From: Thermomucor indicae-seudaticae
Lineage: Eukaryota > Mucoromycota > Mucoromycetes > Mucorales > Lichtheimiaceae
Length of the DNA: 38,960 nucleotides
Reading direction: 5' to 3'
Assembly (NCBI GenBank): GCA_000787465.1
Contig: JSYX01000319.1
Coordinates: 1 to 38,960 of the forward strand
Shown here: one piece after another, positions 11,812 through 23,800 of the stretch
How positions within the stretch are numbered: the first letter of the stretch is position 1
Layout of the letters: every line of letters begins with the position of its first letter
Position numbers and translations under genes: made by a program
The notes under the pieces: model-generated
The model's database searches: none
What the model saw: only the letters and a program-made list of their open reading frames with translations
Told to the model about the DNA's origin: nothing

Positions 11812-14792
11812 CTATTGGGTTCGTGACCTGATAAACGAGAAGGCCCTTGGACGATTCCGTTGTTGTTCTCTCGGTCGTCCACGATGGTCTAAATCCGACT
11901 GCAGGGCGTGGGCCAGGGAACGAAAGACTTCGTCATTAATGTAGTAAGCTTGGAATAGTAATTCAAAAACATGCAGTCGTTCTTCGAGTCGTGCCATTCT
12001 GTCCTCTTGTCGTTCCTCTTCTTCTTCGTCTTGATGGTCACTTTTCGATGTCATCCATGATTGTCGTTTCTTATTAGGAGGAGGAGGAGGAGGAGGTGGT
12101 GGTGGTGGTGGTGGTGGTGAAGAAGGACCATCGTTGACGACGGAGAAACGGCGGTGAACGGGATGCACGATAGGCAGGCTCACGACCACACCTTGTGGGA
12201 TGATGCGCGATTTGAGCCCTCTAAAGAGCGAGCGCCGCATCTGGCCGACGGACCACCGGTGGACCACGCCCCAGGGTGAGCGAGGTCGGTAGCCAAACAG
12301 ACACGTTTCCAGGCCGACGATGATGCCCAGAATGCCGCCCATGATGCCCGTCGCATTGAGGAGCGTGAAAGCGCGCTGTTCGCGAAGGACGGTGGTCTCG
12401 TATTGGGACGGAAAGACATGCAGCGATCCCAGAGGCGCTGGCTCTGTCGAGTAACTACTCGGACCGGGCTCGGACACCGCTTCGGTCTCCACCGCATACT
12501 GCGTTTTCCGAAGCGGAGCAAATCCAACGTAGTTCCACCAATCCTCTTCTTCTGAAAAGACTTGGTACTCGATCAGCGTGTAGCTGCTCGTGCTCACGAC
12601 TTGCGGGTCCAGATCAAACGCATTCTCGGTGCGCAGATTCTCTTGCTCCGCAGACTGAAATTGAGCGTTCTCGTCTGGCCGGTACCATTCGAATGGAACG
12701 CCCTGTATGTTGTCTTGCAGGCCGTACACAGCGACATTTGGATCGTGGTACTTGTTGTAGAATGCAATGTGGACCAAGTTTTGTTCGCTGGAAGGAGGAG
12801 GCGGGCCGTAGTAATAGAACTTGAGGTAAGAACCATTACTTGCGCTTGTTCGGTCGTTCGTGCGACCGAGCCGGAAATAAGTGGGTGCGCGAAAAAGGTA
12901 GCACGTCAACTGTCCGCCGTAATAGCTGAGGCCGCTCTGAATGTTGTCGGTCATGTTGATGAGGTACTGTGAGCAAGGGTCGCCAAAGTCCGTTGAGCAT
13001 TGCACGTAGGGCATCGTGCCATTTTCAGGTGACCATCCATCAAAGCAAAAACGAATATCTACGCAATAATTAGGATGATTTTGTTTTTTAAAGAAACCAC
13101 CTTCGAGTGGACTAGATATTACCTGGAACATCTATTGTATAGTCTGGTGTATGGACATCGTATCGTTGGTCAATGACGGGACTGTCACGAACCTGTAGCA
13201 CAATCACCACCAGCACGCAGATAAAGATGGAATAGAACAATAGACGGCAAAACAGTCGAGTCGTTTCAGCCCATAAAGGTTCGCCAGCTCTGTATATATG
13301 CACAAATCATGAATAAAGCTTGTCTTTTCGTATCCATCATCATTTGATCGTACCGTGGTCCCCAAATCATTTTTTTGACGCCTTGAATCAGGTGTCGAGG
13401 GCGCAAATGTAGCCTCCGGTAAAGGAACCAACCGCACGTGAAGAACAGGATGGAACCAGCCAAACCGCTCAGGGCCGCCACAGTGGCAACCAGTGCCACA
13501 CTCGCTATGTCATCCCTTGGTGGCGGCAATGCGTCGGGTGGCGGAATCCAGATACCCGTTTCCGCGTCAAACACGTATAAACCGTCGTAGATCGTGTGAT
13601 AATTGATGCCTAATATATTCACGTTTCAACATTCCCCCGCAGCTTTTCTTTCACTATAGAAAGGGATGATCCTTACCAAACCCAATCACCATCTTGGTGT
13701 CGTCGACAATGGACGCCGCAGCAAAGGACCGAGGGAAGGGCTGATAAGGAGACGGTTCAGGTATCATCCAAGTCCACCGACTGGTATCGAGAACGGCTGT
13801 CATATCGGATGCGTTGCCGGTGGAAGACAGATAATTATGGAAAGGCTGTGCCATGCCATTCTGACCTCCACAAATGACAATTCTATCATTGCTAGCTGAT
13901 TGAACTCATCTTAAGAAACGAATATTCGCCTGCTTTCTGTATGGCCCAACTCGACTTACTGGTCACGGCACTATGGTATATCCGTGGTAATGGCACTGGG
14001 TTTCCAATCAAGCGCTGTTCACGCCACCGTCCACTTACAGTGTCATACACCGCTGCGCTGTCCAATGGAAACAACTGCTTGGTCGTGATAGGATTTGTCG
14101 TGTAATTGCCGATACAGTGGTATCCGCCCAGCAGTACCATCTGTCCGTCGCTTTTGTTTTTTCCCCTTTGTTATCCCCTCATTCTCATCATTTGGCATAC
14201 ATGTCTATTTTTACCTAAGCATGCTCGCCGTATGTCCACATCGGGCCGTCACTGCACCATCCAACGGTATCCTCGTCCATTGATCGGTCTGAAACGTGTA
14301 CATCCAAAAGACATCGTCCAAGGGACCCGTGACATTCATGCCTCCAAATAAATAGGCCTTGTCCCGTTCCGGGCTCATAACGACCGAGTGCCAGTACCGC
14401 TCCAGAGGATGGTGATCCAATGTCTGCTTTTGAAGTGGCGTCCAGGTCAGGGTATCAAACGAGAACCGGTAATACCGAAGTGGCTCAGGTGGGAGACTTG
14501 TGTTCAAGGGGTCAACAGGGTGATGTCCGCCGAACGTGTACAGCGTCCTGTCTGATGGAGACACCATTTGGCCATATATGAGGGCCGGTGATGCATATGG
14601 GTCGGTGGGTACCTGCTCGAGGGAATCGATTCTACTCGGAAGTGACCACAAGGCTTCCATGTTCCAAGGGGATACGGCATAGTAGCCACCGTAAATGTAG
14701 ACGGTGTTGTTGATGGTGACGGCGGTGGAACCATAGATCGGCTTATCCGTGGATCGAAGTTCTTGACCTGCAGGAATTGCATCTGTTGCCAT
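11812..14792 (-). CDS. Kelch beta-propeller protein with three transmembrane segments
   Basis: Six exons, 14792-14215, 14150-13960, 13895-13677, 13609-13354, 13289-13123 and 13058-11812, join in phase to 885 residues. Residues about 15-350 form kelch repeats with GG doublets and spaced Tyr/Trp (VYIYGGYYA, LYTFGGHH, AYLFGGMN, MVLLGGYH, IVICGGQ). A first membrane helix lies near 366-390 and a basic cytoplasmic loop ends in KKMIWGPR. A second helix (FYSIFICVLVVIVLQV) lies near 425-445. Then comes a Cys-containing region of about 240 residues (DIRFCFDGW...) with several glycosylation sites, a third helix near 700-725, a polyproline run (about 784-797) and a charged, probably coiled-coil tail. No signal peptide is visible before the propeller, so a 5' exon may be missing. 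Function unknown; a cell-surface or polarity role is a guess. Confidence 0.8.
12078..12119 (-). repeat. Polyproline tract (GGA/GGT repeat on plus strand)
   Basis: GGA then GGT triplets on the plus strand encode about 14 consecutive prolines in the cytoplasmic tail of the kelch/three-TM protein. Such tracts often bind SH3, WW or profilin modules, which would suit a tail linking the membrane to actin. That link is inference only. Confidence 0.8.
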
Positions 14793-15136
14793 GGTATCTT
14801 TATAAAGTACACAATTTTGTTACAGACATATAGAAGGAGCTGAAAACGAAAGAGAAAGAGAGAAAAGGATGCAAAGCAAGGAATAAGGAGTTAGCTATTT
14901 TTCGTTAAGGTTCGCCGTCAGGCAATACGACGCTAGATGACCGGATAGGGGGTTCCAGCCACCAAGCGGTAAATCCTTCGGGAACCACTCTTTTACTGCC
15001 AATCATTTACAAGCTCGCATATTCATGCAAAAAGGAAAAAACTCTGTTTACATAAAAATGTCAATCTCCAGGAAGGGCTCCTCTTCTTTTCTCTTTTTTT
15101 TATTTTTTTGTCGGTTAAGTTCGTCAGGGAAATCGA
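14793..15136. other. Intergenic region upstream of the kelch gene
   Basis: This lies between the assigned start of the kelch gene (14792) and the stop of the zinc-knuckle gene (15137), both on the minus strand. Its minus strand has a pyrimidine-rich run ending in TTTTCAG near 14842. That could be the acceptor of a 5'-UTR intron or of a missing signal-peptide exon for the kelch protein. I could not join any such exon in frame: the kelch frame meets a TAA upstream of 14792. Confidence 0.45.
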
Positions 15137-16092
15137 TTAAGCTTCCTCCTCTTCTCCTTCTTCCTCTTCTGAAGTTGTAGAAGACGTAGCAGATGATACC
15201 GATCCATTAGCATTTACAGACGATGAACCATTCGCTTGCGAATTGGGACAGTCGCGAGCGATATGACCCGCTTCATGACAGCGATAACATGTCTTGGCAG
15301 ATTTGTCTTGGGTATTATTGGTAGCAGAGCGACATTCGCGTGCAATGTGTCCAAACTTTCCGCAGTTGTAACACTTGACGATATTGGCTTGACAATCGCG
15401 CGCAAAATGATTGATGCCTACAGCGACATGACAATTAGCGAACGTGTCCTTTCTTTCTTTCTGAGCAACTTCTTCGTCGAAAAATGAGATATGTACCGCT
15501 ACAGTTGTAGCAAATTACTCGGCCACCACGAGTCGTACCACCTCCGCGTCCTCCTCGTTTGCTACCGCCACGGAAACCACCTCGGAAACCTCCACGTCGC
15601 GGTCGAATATTTGTGCTATTGCAGTTACGTGCGACATGTCCCTAGAAAAAGAGAAAAAGAGAGAGGGTTTAGAATATCTCCTTTGTCCTACTGGCATAAC
15701 AAGACTTACGAATCGACCACAGTTGAAGCAACGGGTTCCATTAGCGTTCGAGTTGGCATTGCGCGCGCTCGGGCAATCCGCTTGTACGTGACCGACTTGC
15801 AAAAGAGAAATGTCTTAGAGAACATTGAGAAGGTAATGAGCGAAACTAAAAGGACTCACCGCCACCACAGATATAGCATTGCTTAGCATCTGTAGTTCGT
15901 GGTCGCGGACACGCGCCGGATTCATGTCCTGGCTGCTTGCAATTATAACAAAGTCGTTCTGGTTCCGGGCACACGTCGGCAAAATGACCCACTTTGAGAA
16001 GCTAATGTCAGTTCCTCGGAATTCGATCGGAAAAGCGAGTGATTCAATCTACCGTTTCCACATTTGAAGCAGCCTCTTTTCGAAAACACCAT
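15137..16092 (-). CDS. GIS2: Seven-knuckle CCHC zinc-finger protein (Gis2/Byr3/CNBP family)
   Basis: Five exons, 16092-16053, 15991-15860, 15795-15710, 15641-15497 and 15417-15137, join in phase to 227 residues. Seven CX2CX4HX4C knuckles are visible: CFKCGNVGHFADVC, CYNCKQPGHESGAC, CYICGGVGHVQADC, CFNCGRFGHVARNC, CYNCSGINHFARDC, CYNCGKFGHIAREC and CYRCHEAGHIARDC. Seven is the usual number for Gis2 and CNBP. An RGG-rich linker (GGFRGGFRGGSKRGG) sits between knuckles 4 and 5. The C-terminus is Ser/Asn-rich then acidic (EEEEGEEEEA). Family members bind G-rich single-stranded RNA/DNA and act in translation and stress granules. It is divergently paired with Sen54. Confidence 0.93.
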
Positions 16093-16328
16093 GATCGTCT
16101 CTTTTTCTCTTCTTAACTTTGTGTGTTTTAACGAACTTGCGGTTCAGATCTTTTATTCCTTTTTGCTTACGCTCTTTATAATTTCAATCGGAACCCACGC
16201 ATCAAAAAAAGAAAGAAAAAGAAACAGTGTGGAGGTAGAAAAAAGTTTGTTCAATGCATGCGACGTCCAAATTGTGCCCCGACGCCAGCCATCCACCCAA
16301 CATATTCGCTTTTCATTGATACAGCACC
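16093..16328. promoter_or_regulatory. Shared divergent promoter, Gis2-like / Sen54
   Basis: The start codons of the minus-strand zinc-knuckle gene (16092) and the plus-strand Sen54 gene (16329) are 236 bases apart with no gene between. Both promoters must lie here. A/T-rich and pyrimidine-rich runs are present, but I see no convincing TATA box. Both products act in RNA metabolism, so co-regulation is plausible but unproven. Confidence 0.5.
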
Positions 16329-17586
16329 ATGAGCGATACCGATGAAGAGCCACGGGACTATTCCCAGTTATTGTAAGGGGAAACCGCGTGCGCATGCGCA
16401 CGCCAAGACAACGACAAGATGCTGACGGATTTTCCGCAAAATCAAGAAAGAAACGTGCAAAACGCGGAGGGGCGAAAGATTACATGCCCGATGGTTCGCG
16501 CAAACAAAACGAAGCTATAGACGCTGCACGCGATGCCATGTTCACATTGTTACGAGAAGAGGAATCAAGAAAGACATCGGTCCATGCGGCTCAAGGTCGA
16601 CTGGATCGATCGACAGGGCTGACGACCATTACGCGAGCCAAGGGAACTCATCTCCACGTCATGGGCCACACCGTGTCTGGCGGCCAACTTGCGTTGTACC
16701 CAGAAGAAGCCCTCTGGCTTATGAGCATGAGGCTCCTCGAGGTCCGCGATCAAGCCAATGTGCCTTGTAGCCTTCAAGACTATTATCAGCTCGTGTTCGC
16801 AGGGCACGACCGTTGGATAAACTTTGAAAAGTATCAAGTAAGCAAATCAAAACGGACGAGGATTGTTTTCCTTTTAAACTTTTTGGCTCTCTGTAGGTGT
16901 ACGCATACCTTCGACGACTGGGATACATTGTACAACGACACCAAAGGAAACCGAACCCACCACCAAATCATGCTGCTGGTTCATCCAATCATGGATGGTG
17001 GCGTCGTTGGCTAAAGATGCTGTGTATCTGGATACAACCGTGGCTATGGTACTACTGGGCCTGGTCAACCAGACCTCTCGTGTACCAAAGGCAATGCAGA
17101 ACCTATCGTACGTTGCTTTCCCATCTTCTTTTTTTCTCAATTTCACGGATCTGCTAACTCCCATTCGCAGAGCAAGTATACTCTAAATTGCAGGTTATCC
17201 GGTCCATATCGCCTCATCGTCCGACTGCTACTACATCCCAGGAATTCCATTGGGACATTTATAAACCTAACCCTCAATGGAAAAAACGAAACCCTGGTGT
17301 GGCAGATTATCGTGCTGTTGTGGTAAAGTAAGTTCTGGCGGTTTTCATCTGTTTCAAGGAACTAACCGTGCAAAAAAGAGCACGTGATGCTGTGCCTGCC
17401 CTATCTACCTATCAGACTCTTTTTTCACAAGCACTGCCTTGCAGTGATCGGCCTATTAGGTATACACAGGCGTCAACACGAGCGCCAACATTTCTTATAG
17501 CTGTGGTGGATGACGCAGAGGGTGTAAGTTTCTTGCGCGTTGCAGATGATCAAGTAGCAGACTTGTCTTTGGAATGCAAGCAGTAA
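16329..17586 (+). CDS. SEN54: tRNA-splicing endonuclease subunit Sen54
   Basis: Exons 16329-16372, 16447-16837, 16897-17107, 17171-17327 and 17379-17586 join in phase to 336 residues. The N-terminal block MSDTDEEPRDYSQLL and KKRAKRGGAKDYMPDGS match the Sen54 N-terminal domain. Then come LYPEEALWLM, VYAYLRRLGYIVQRH and a Trp-rich segment (bases 17003-17080). The C-terminus (APTFLIAVVDDAEGVSFLRV) is the Sen54-type nuclease-fold end. Sen54 is a structural, non-catalytic partner of Sen2 in the tetramer that excises tRNA introns. For intron 1 the acceptor at 16446 was chosen because it lies about 20 bases after a GCTGAC branch site. An acceptor at 16407 is also in frame but gives a 35-base intron. 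Confidence 0.9.
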
Positions 17587-17681
17587 TATTCATCTCGTTA
17601 TACCGTATCATAATATACAACTTTCATATTGATCATAGTGGACAAGGAAAGGCTGTGAACTTCACTCCAAAATACTAAATA

Positions 17682-17780
17682 CAGTAGAGCCTGTCTAAAT
17701 TAATAACCCTTGTGACCAAGGCGAACCATTACTTACATATATTAAATTAGGCAGTAAAAAAATGAGACAAGGCTCTATAG
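17682..17780. mobile_element. 99-base pogo-like MITE between Sen54 and ATR
   Basis: The left end CAGTAGAGCCTGTCT and the right end, read on the other strand as CTATAGAGCCTTGTC, are imperfect terminal inverted repeats. Both are flanked by TA dinucleotides (17680-17681 and 17781-17782), the target duplication expected for pogo/Tc1-mariner insertion. It has no coding capacity. It sits in the 237-base gap between the convergent 3' ends of Sen54 (17586) and ATR (17824), where an insertion would do little harm. Confidence 0.6.
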
Positions 17781-17823
17781 TATTTACAAGGTATTCCTCA
17801 TTTCATAAAGTTTGCACATTTTG

Positions 17824-20800
17824 TTATATGTATGCAGCCCAACCTTAAGGATAGCCAGTTAACAAAAGAGCCATTTAGAAAGAAAACTCTAATCATATAC
17901 ACGTACCAATGAACATCTGGCTCAAGTTTCGTTCGCTTGTTGCTTCCTTAATTAAAGCGTCAACTGCATCCTCGACGCTTTTATACTCTGGTGTGCCTTC
18001 TATCTTCCTCTCAATTTTCTCTTGTTCCTTGCGGGCAGTTTGTTGCACCTGATACATGCATTTGTCAAAGATATGCTTTTCCGTAGTAATTGGGGTTGAA
18101 GCATATGCTACCTGTGGTCGACTCGGTTTCCGCGTTTGCCAGTCGACGATAGGGTCATGTACGAGGGTTTCAAATACACTCAGTAACTGGATCTTATTCT
18201 GACGGAGCACACTAAGCGTCAACTCGCAGGATTTTCGAAAGGTGCCTAGATAGACGTATCGGGATCAGAAAAGAATAGCACAGCTAGATTACGCTGGGTT
18301 CATTATTATTAGCCTTACCTTCGTACTTGAGAATACCCATCGCATCGATTAAATTCTTAGTCAAGCGAAAAGGCACAACTTCCGGGACTTGAAGGCTTTG
18401 GCCCTAATTTTTCCAGCGTGTTCGATGGTACTTTTATATCAAGATAAAAAAGGAAGAGTAGGTCCACGCACCTTATCGAATAACATGTTGACATCGACGT
18501 GTACACAGTCTCCATTCGTTTGATCAAACAAAATGTTTTCTGCGTGTCTATCGCCTAACCCAAGGATATGTCCTACGATAGACATGACCGCCAGTGTACG
18601 AATATACCGCGTCCGACTAGCTAGCCATTGCGAAGGCTCAGGGAAGTTGTCGAGGAACCACTTGTAAAATACAGCAGGACACCTATAACTACAAGGTTAA
18701 AGGAAAAACTGTAAAAGAAAGCACTCACTTTCCCAAAGGCAGCCTACCGTGGCAAGATATCTTTAGTGAACACCCTTTCCTTTTCGGACGGCAATAGACC
18801 ATCCATACGCTGCTTCACAAGACCAAATATATCCTAAGCATGGCAACAATAAGTTATACTCCATGTTGAGTAACCTGGAAAGGAGGCGGGAGACATACCT
18901 TCCAGTCGATACCAATCCGTTGCCATTCACTTGTTACTATGCCCTTCAAAGGGTGCAAATTGTTAATCCATTCAATCAAGCCCCATTGCTCTCCTAACGG
19001 GACAACACCAAATGTTCGGATATCTATTCAGTTCCATAACGTTCAGCCGGAGGTCTGAAGTAACCGAGAGAGACGGATTCACTTACACAGGTGTCGCTGC
19101 CTTGCCTCTGGGTCTTTCTTCAAGAACGTATTGATCATATAACAGAATTCCATCATTCTTGCGTCTTTTCTAAGGTCATCTCGTTGTTTGCATAAAAATC
19201 GATATTGTTTGCCGTCAGTGCCTATCATTGTGATTTTCTTTGGCGCTTGCAAAGATCGCATCACTTCGAACTGCGAGCCAAAGCCTGAGTGATTTCATTT
19301 CAGTATCGAAGCATTCATTTTCATGTACAGCTATATAATGCACAAACCTTTAATCCGTGGCAAGTCCATGGAAAAAGGGTCAAATTTTATGCCCGATGAT
19401 TCTGGTAGCTTTGGAATGAGACTCGCTTGACTCGGGATACAAAGGTCCAGATCTTTTAGTTTCACGATGCCCGGAAAACGGTTGATGCTCCCTATACGCG
19501 GTTGATCGTGCTCTATGCGTTCTGTCGCCAAGATTTTAAGCTGTCTAGCTAGATCTCGTGCTTGCTTTTGCTCGAGTCAGTGTAGTCCTCAGATTTACAA
19601 TAATCAAGACACTCACTTTTATCACCGTGGATATTTCAGCGGATTGCCCGGCCTGAAATAAACCAAATTAGTGTGTCTATGGATAACCTATAGCAGACAG
19701 CTTCTACCTCTACTCTAGAAAGAATTTCAACTGTCCGTAGCCTCAAGTTCTCATTCTTGGATTCGCATGCAGGCAGAAGCGCCCAAACCGTCGTCCGTGG
19801 ATAAGCGACGATCACTTTTGTTATGATCCTTTTCAATGTGTTTGTTACGTCTGTGTTGTCGTGCGACAGGCGGGAGACAAGACGCGGCAGCACCACGCAG
19901 AACTAGACCATTACCGTTGCTCCAATTTAGTATTCGAATAAAGCCAACCAGTAAAAACGATTTACTTACCTGATACGTCTGAATACGATCAATATTATCT
20001 TCTATAGTCTTTTGGATGGACCTGAAGCCACTTTCCACCATATGCCTCATATCAGGTTGACTGCCAGCGCGGATTGTCAAAAGAAAGCCCCTATCGTTAC
20101 TTTCCATATACATTCAGCTACTTACAATTCATGGAAGTGGTTTACTGCATCCCCAAATAGCATCCAAAGCGTCAATAATCGTGGCATCGTGTGATAGAAA
20201 TATTTAGAGCCAGTGCGAAGGGCATTGCAATATGCAGCAACAGCGTATCCGCAGGCTTTAATACTTGTTTTTCATAGACTATTAATGAAAAGTTGCGTTC
20301 ACGCTCCAGTCAGCAGCACTTACGCTCTGTTATTCATCTTTTGCACCTCCCGAGCATTGATTAAACTATCCCAAAAGCGACCGTATCGATAGTACACCTT
20401 TTCCCAGCTATATACGGTGTTTAGTGGCAAAGTATGCATTTCTTCTAGCTGTCAACTGCTGCTTCTTACTTTGGACTCTTTTTCATGGCACTTTTACACA
20501 ACTCCAAGATCTTGGCTTTATCGGGACTCTTGGAAACATGTAAATATTTTGCAAGAAGCAAAGTCGCCTAAGAAAAAAGGTATCCCTAAGCTAGGATCGC
20601 ACGATTAGACAGTAGTCTGTTAAACTTGCCTTGGCATCCAGATTTGGTTGCGAACTAAGGTAATGAATTGCTTTTTCCTGCTCATTATTCTTCCAGTACC
20701 ATTTCGCCCGCTCAATATACGCAAAAGGAGTGTCCAGACATTCGGCGCGGGAAATCGCCTGCAATGCAGTGATCATATCGCCTGCTTTTCGTGCCTTTTT

Positions 20801-23800
20801 GCCAGTCATGAGCCAAAGCTCGCCATCGTTCACAAAGCCAGGAGGCACGCCGTGTTGCGGTCTGCAAAGAACATCGACGGTTGGTACGACGCATGTGGTA
20901 GTTCTTCAAACGAAAGCAAGAATGGATTAAACTACCCACCTCAAGTCAATCAAGGCCGCCCTCTGCAGATCGACAAGTCCTTTTTGAATATGGTAAGAAG
21001 GAGATGCCATTTCTAGTTGCCGGCGCCATTCTTCCTGCAGCGCCCGGACGGGCTGAAAATGCTTCGTCTCTAGAGCTGTTTGCCATATCATGAGCGAATC
21101 TTCAAGATCTTGAAGCATTTGCAACCGGAATATAGTGTCATGTGAACGCTGATAAGATTCATGACTGACGGTAGCCAGCTCTTCAATTTGATCGTTCCTT
21201 GCAGACTCTATCGCCGATAAAGCAGATGGATAATCGTTTCGACGAATGTGTATCATGGCGCTTGCCAACATGGCATCGAACGTGTTCTTCATGGGTTGCT
21301 CTACAGCTGTCGCCAACGTCTCCCAATCCCGAGTCTTCCATGCTGCTTCCGCTCGATACGCATTTATCTCTCGTGACAGTTGGGGAAACCGTAGAATCAA
21401 CTTATGGCAAGCGCTCAGCATGCCATCGTTATCACCACTCATACGCAAGCAATTGAAAAAGCCATTGACCATGTGTTGATTACTATCGAAAGAAGATGAT
21501 GCTTCCAACAACTCCTCGTAACAAGCCTTGGCTTCTTCAAACTGATTCATACATTCGTATTGAAGAATTTCCTCTTCAAGACTGAGACTTCGTTTGAACA
21601 ATGCAAAAACGGCAGCCATGGCATCAGGGTCATCGATCTTGGCGTATGTCCTGCGTATGCTGTCGTATATGCTCGATGTCACCAAGCCTTGCGTCTCCAT
21701 GAGCCATCTAATATGTAGTTCAAGATGCAACAGTGATTGGACGTACGCCTTGGAGCTGAACGACGCCATAGCCATTAGATCATTCGGTATAGCATTCAGG
21801 AAGCGTTTAACAGCCTCTACATGTGAGGACTGCCTGTCGTCCATATTATTCCGTTGTCTTCGGCGCATCCATTTTCGACAATGCTCGGTGATTATGACAA
21901 CCATCTAAATAAAAGTGGACACTCACATATAAGCTGATGTTATATGCACCTTCAGCTGTAGCCGTTTCATACCTGTAAGGATGACTGTTTCGTAGCATTA
22001 TCATGCGAGTCTCCTTGTGAGTTCGTTTGTAGTACACTGATCAGTTCGCGTGTGACGTTGTCACGGTCCGCATCGGATCCAGATAGTAAGATATGTAGCA
22101 CTAGACGTGGTTGCAGATATAAAGCCAAACCAATGTTTCCTGATTTGATAGAAGGCAAACATGCTTCGAAAATCGGTTTAGCAGCGTTGTTTGCCGTGTC
22201 GACAAGCCGATAGTACCATCCTTTAAGCCATTCCTCATAGTTTTTTGCCGACGGATATATGGGGTACGCCGGCGGCGAGACTATCCATTTGCTTTCAAAG
22301 GACGACTCTAAGAACGGAGTCAACACTGTCTGCACCGCTGCTGGCAACAAGTTCCATTGATTTCGTATCGTCGCATCGTACCGTTGATTTGCGTTACCGA
22401 ATACGGATTTTTTATTAAACCCGGCGTATCTCAAAGCCATCTGGATAGCATATTGAACACATTGCCGATTCTGTTCGGTACTCGCACCATGGAAGGCTGG
22501 AATAAGCTGCTTCACAATCAGAAAGCAGACAAACTCTCGGTTTTCGTTCTCATCCGTGAAATTATTCAGTACGATATACTCGTCGTCCACTAGCTTCACG
22601 TTGCACCGACTCGGTTCAGTTGCTCCCAAGCGTCCAAGACATTCTGCTGCTAATCTGCGAATATCTCCTTGTTCCACGCCTTTTTTACACAGATAAAGCA
22701 ATCCGCTGTATAACTGATCATGTTCTGCTACGATTGCAGGGTCCAATCTGCCATGGAGCGCGAGTAGCCGTCTTAAAGTTTGGATGGCCGATAATACGTC
22801 CAGTACTTCGTGACTATGCATTTTCTCGATGGTATACTTGATTCTCTGAGAGATCTCCAAATTTATGCGTTTTTCTTCCACGAAGTCCCTTAGGCTCTGG
22901 AGTTCTTCAAAATCAGGTATATCAGGTATATCCTCGTACTTCAAATCATTTAGCTCACAGTTATGGAATAGGTCTGTGAGCATCTTGGCGATATCTTGAC
23001 GCGTCTGTTCATCACAGCGAGGAAAAATCCCGAGCAGGCCACGGGTGACAACTCCTATCCATGACGAAACATCCCGTAAAGGAAGCTCTTTGACGAATCG
23101 ACGCCAAAGAAGGTACGCATGTCGTTGCATGTTAGGAAGCTCTCCAATAGCGTCGAACATCGCCAAAAGCTGTAACAAGGGGAAACAATTGAATTATGGG
23201 TGAAACGGTCACTGTTACTCATAAACGCGTACCTGCATTGAGTGAATCTGTATATTTTCACCTATTATACTCATCACAACCTCCAGAGCATTTAATGGAT
23301 ACGGATGTAGCAGCTTTGATGGACAAGAGCGCTTTGCGGATACAAACATTCCTACTTTGTCGAGTATCCCCAGAAACGACCAAGATAGATAATCGGCAAG
23401 ACTCATTTTCTTAGGGACATCAGTCCATTCCATGACCCGCTCGATCGCGTTTAGCACCTTAACGAAAGTCAATACCTACACTTCTTGTCCACTGCTTTCA
23501 CAACACATACCGTCTGTTTCTTTTCAGGATAGCCCAGCTCCATCGCCAGGATCGAGGTCAACTTTGTTCGGCACTGAGCTGCCAACTGCTTTGGAGCCTT
23601 ATCAGATTTGAATATCTTTCGCAGTTGACTGAAACCTTGCTCTGCAAAAGCAGTATCTATAGACAGAAGATATTCAGCGATGAGGTAATGTGCACCTCGT
23701 TCGCATAATGTCCTTAGGTCAAGCCCGAATATTGCAGCCATTGCGTTAAGTTCTTCCCCTCCATTTGAAGACGAACTGACAGCATACGGTAATGTATATC

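Noticed and set aside
13290..13353. Gene boundary splitting the kelch protein from the downstream membrane module
   Set aside because: A normal 64-base intron with a TATATACAG acceptor joins the two in phase; no stop, leader or start context is needed there.
16373..16407. A 35-base first intron in Sen54
   Set aside because: It is in frame, but a 74-base intron ending at 16446 is also in frame and has a proper GCTGAC branch site about 20 bases before its acceptor.
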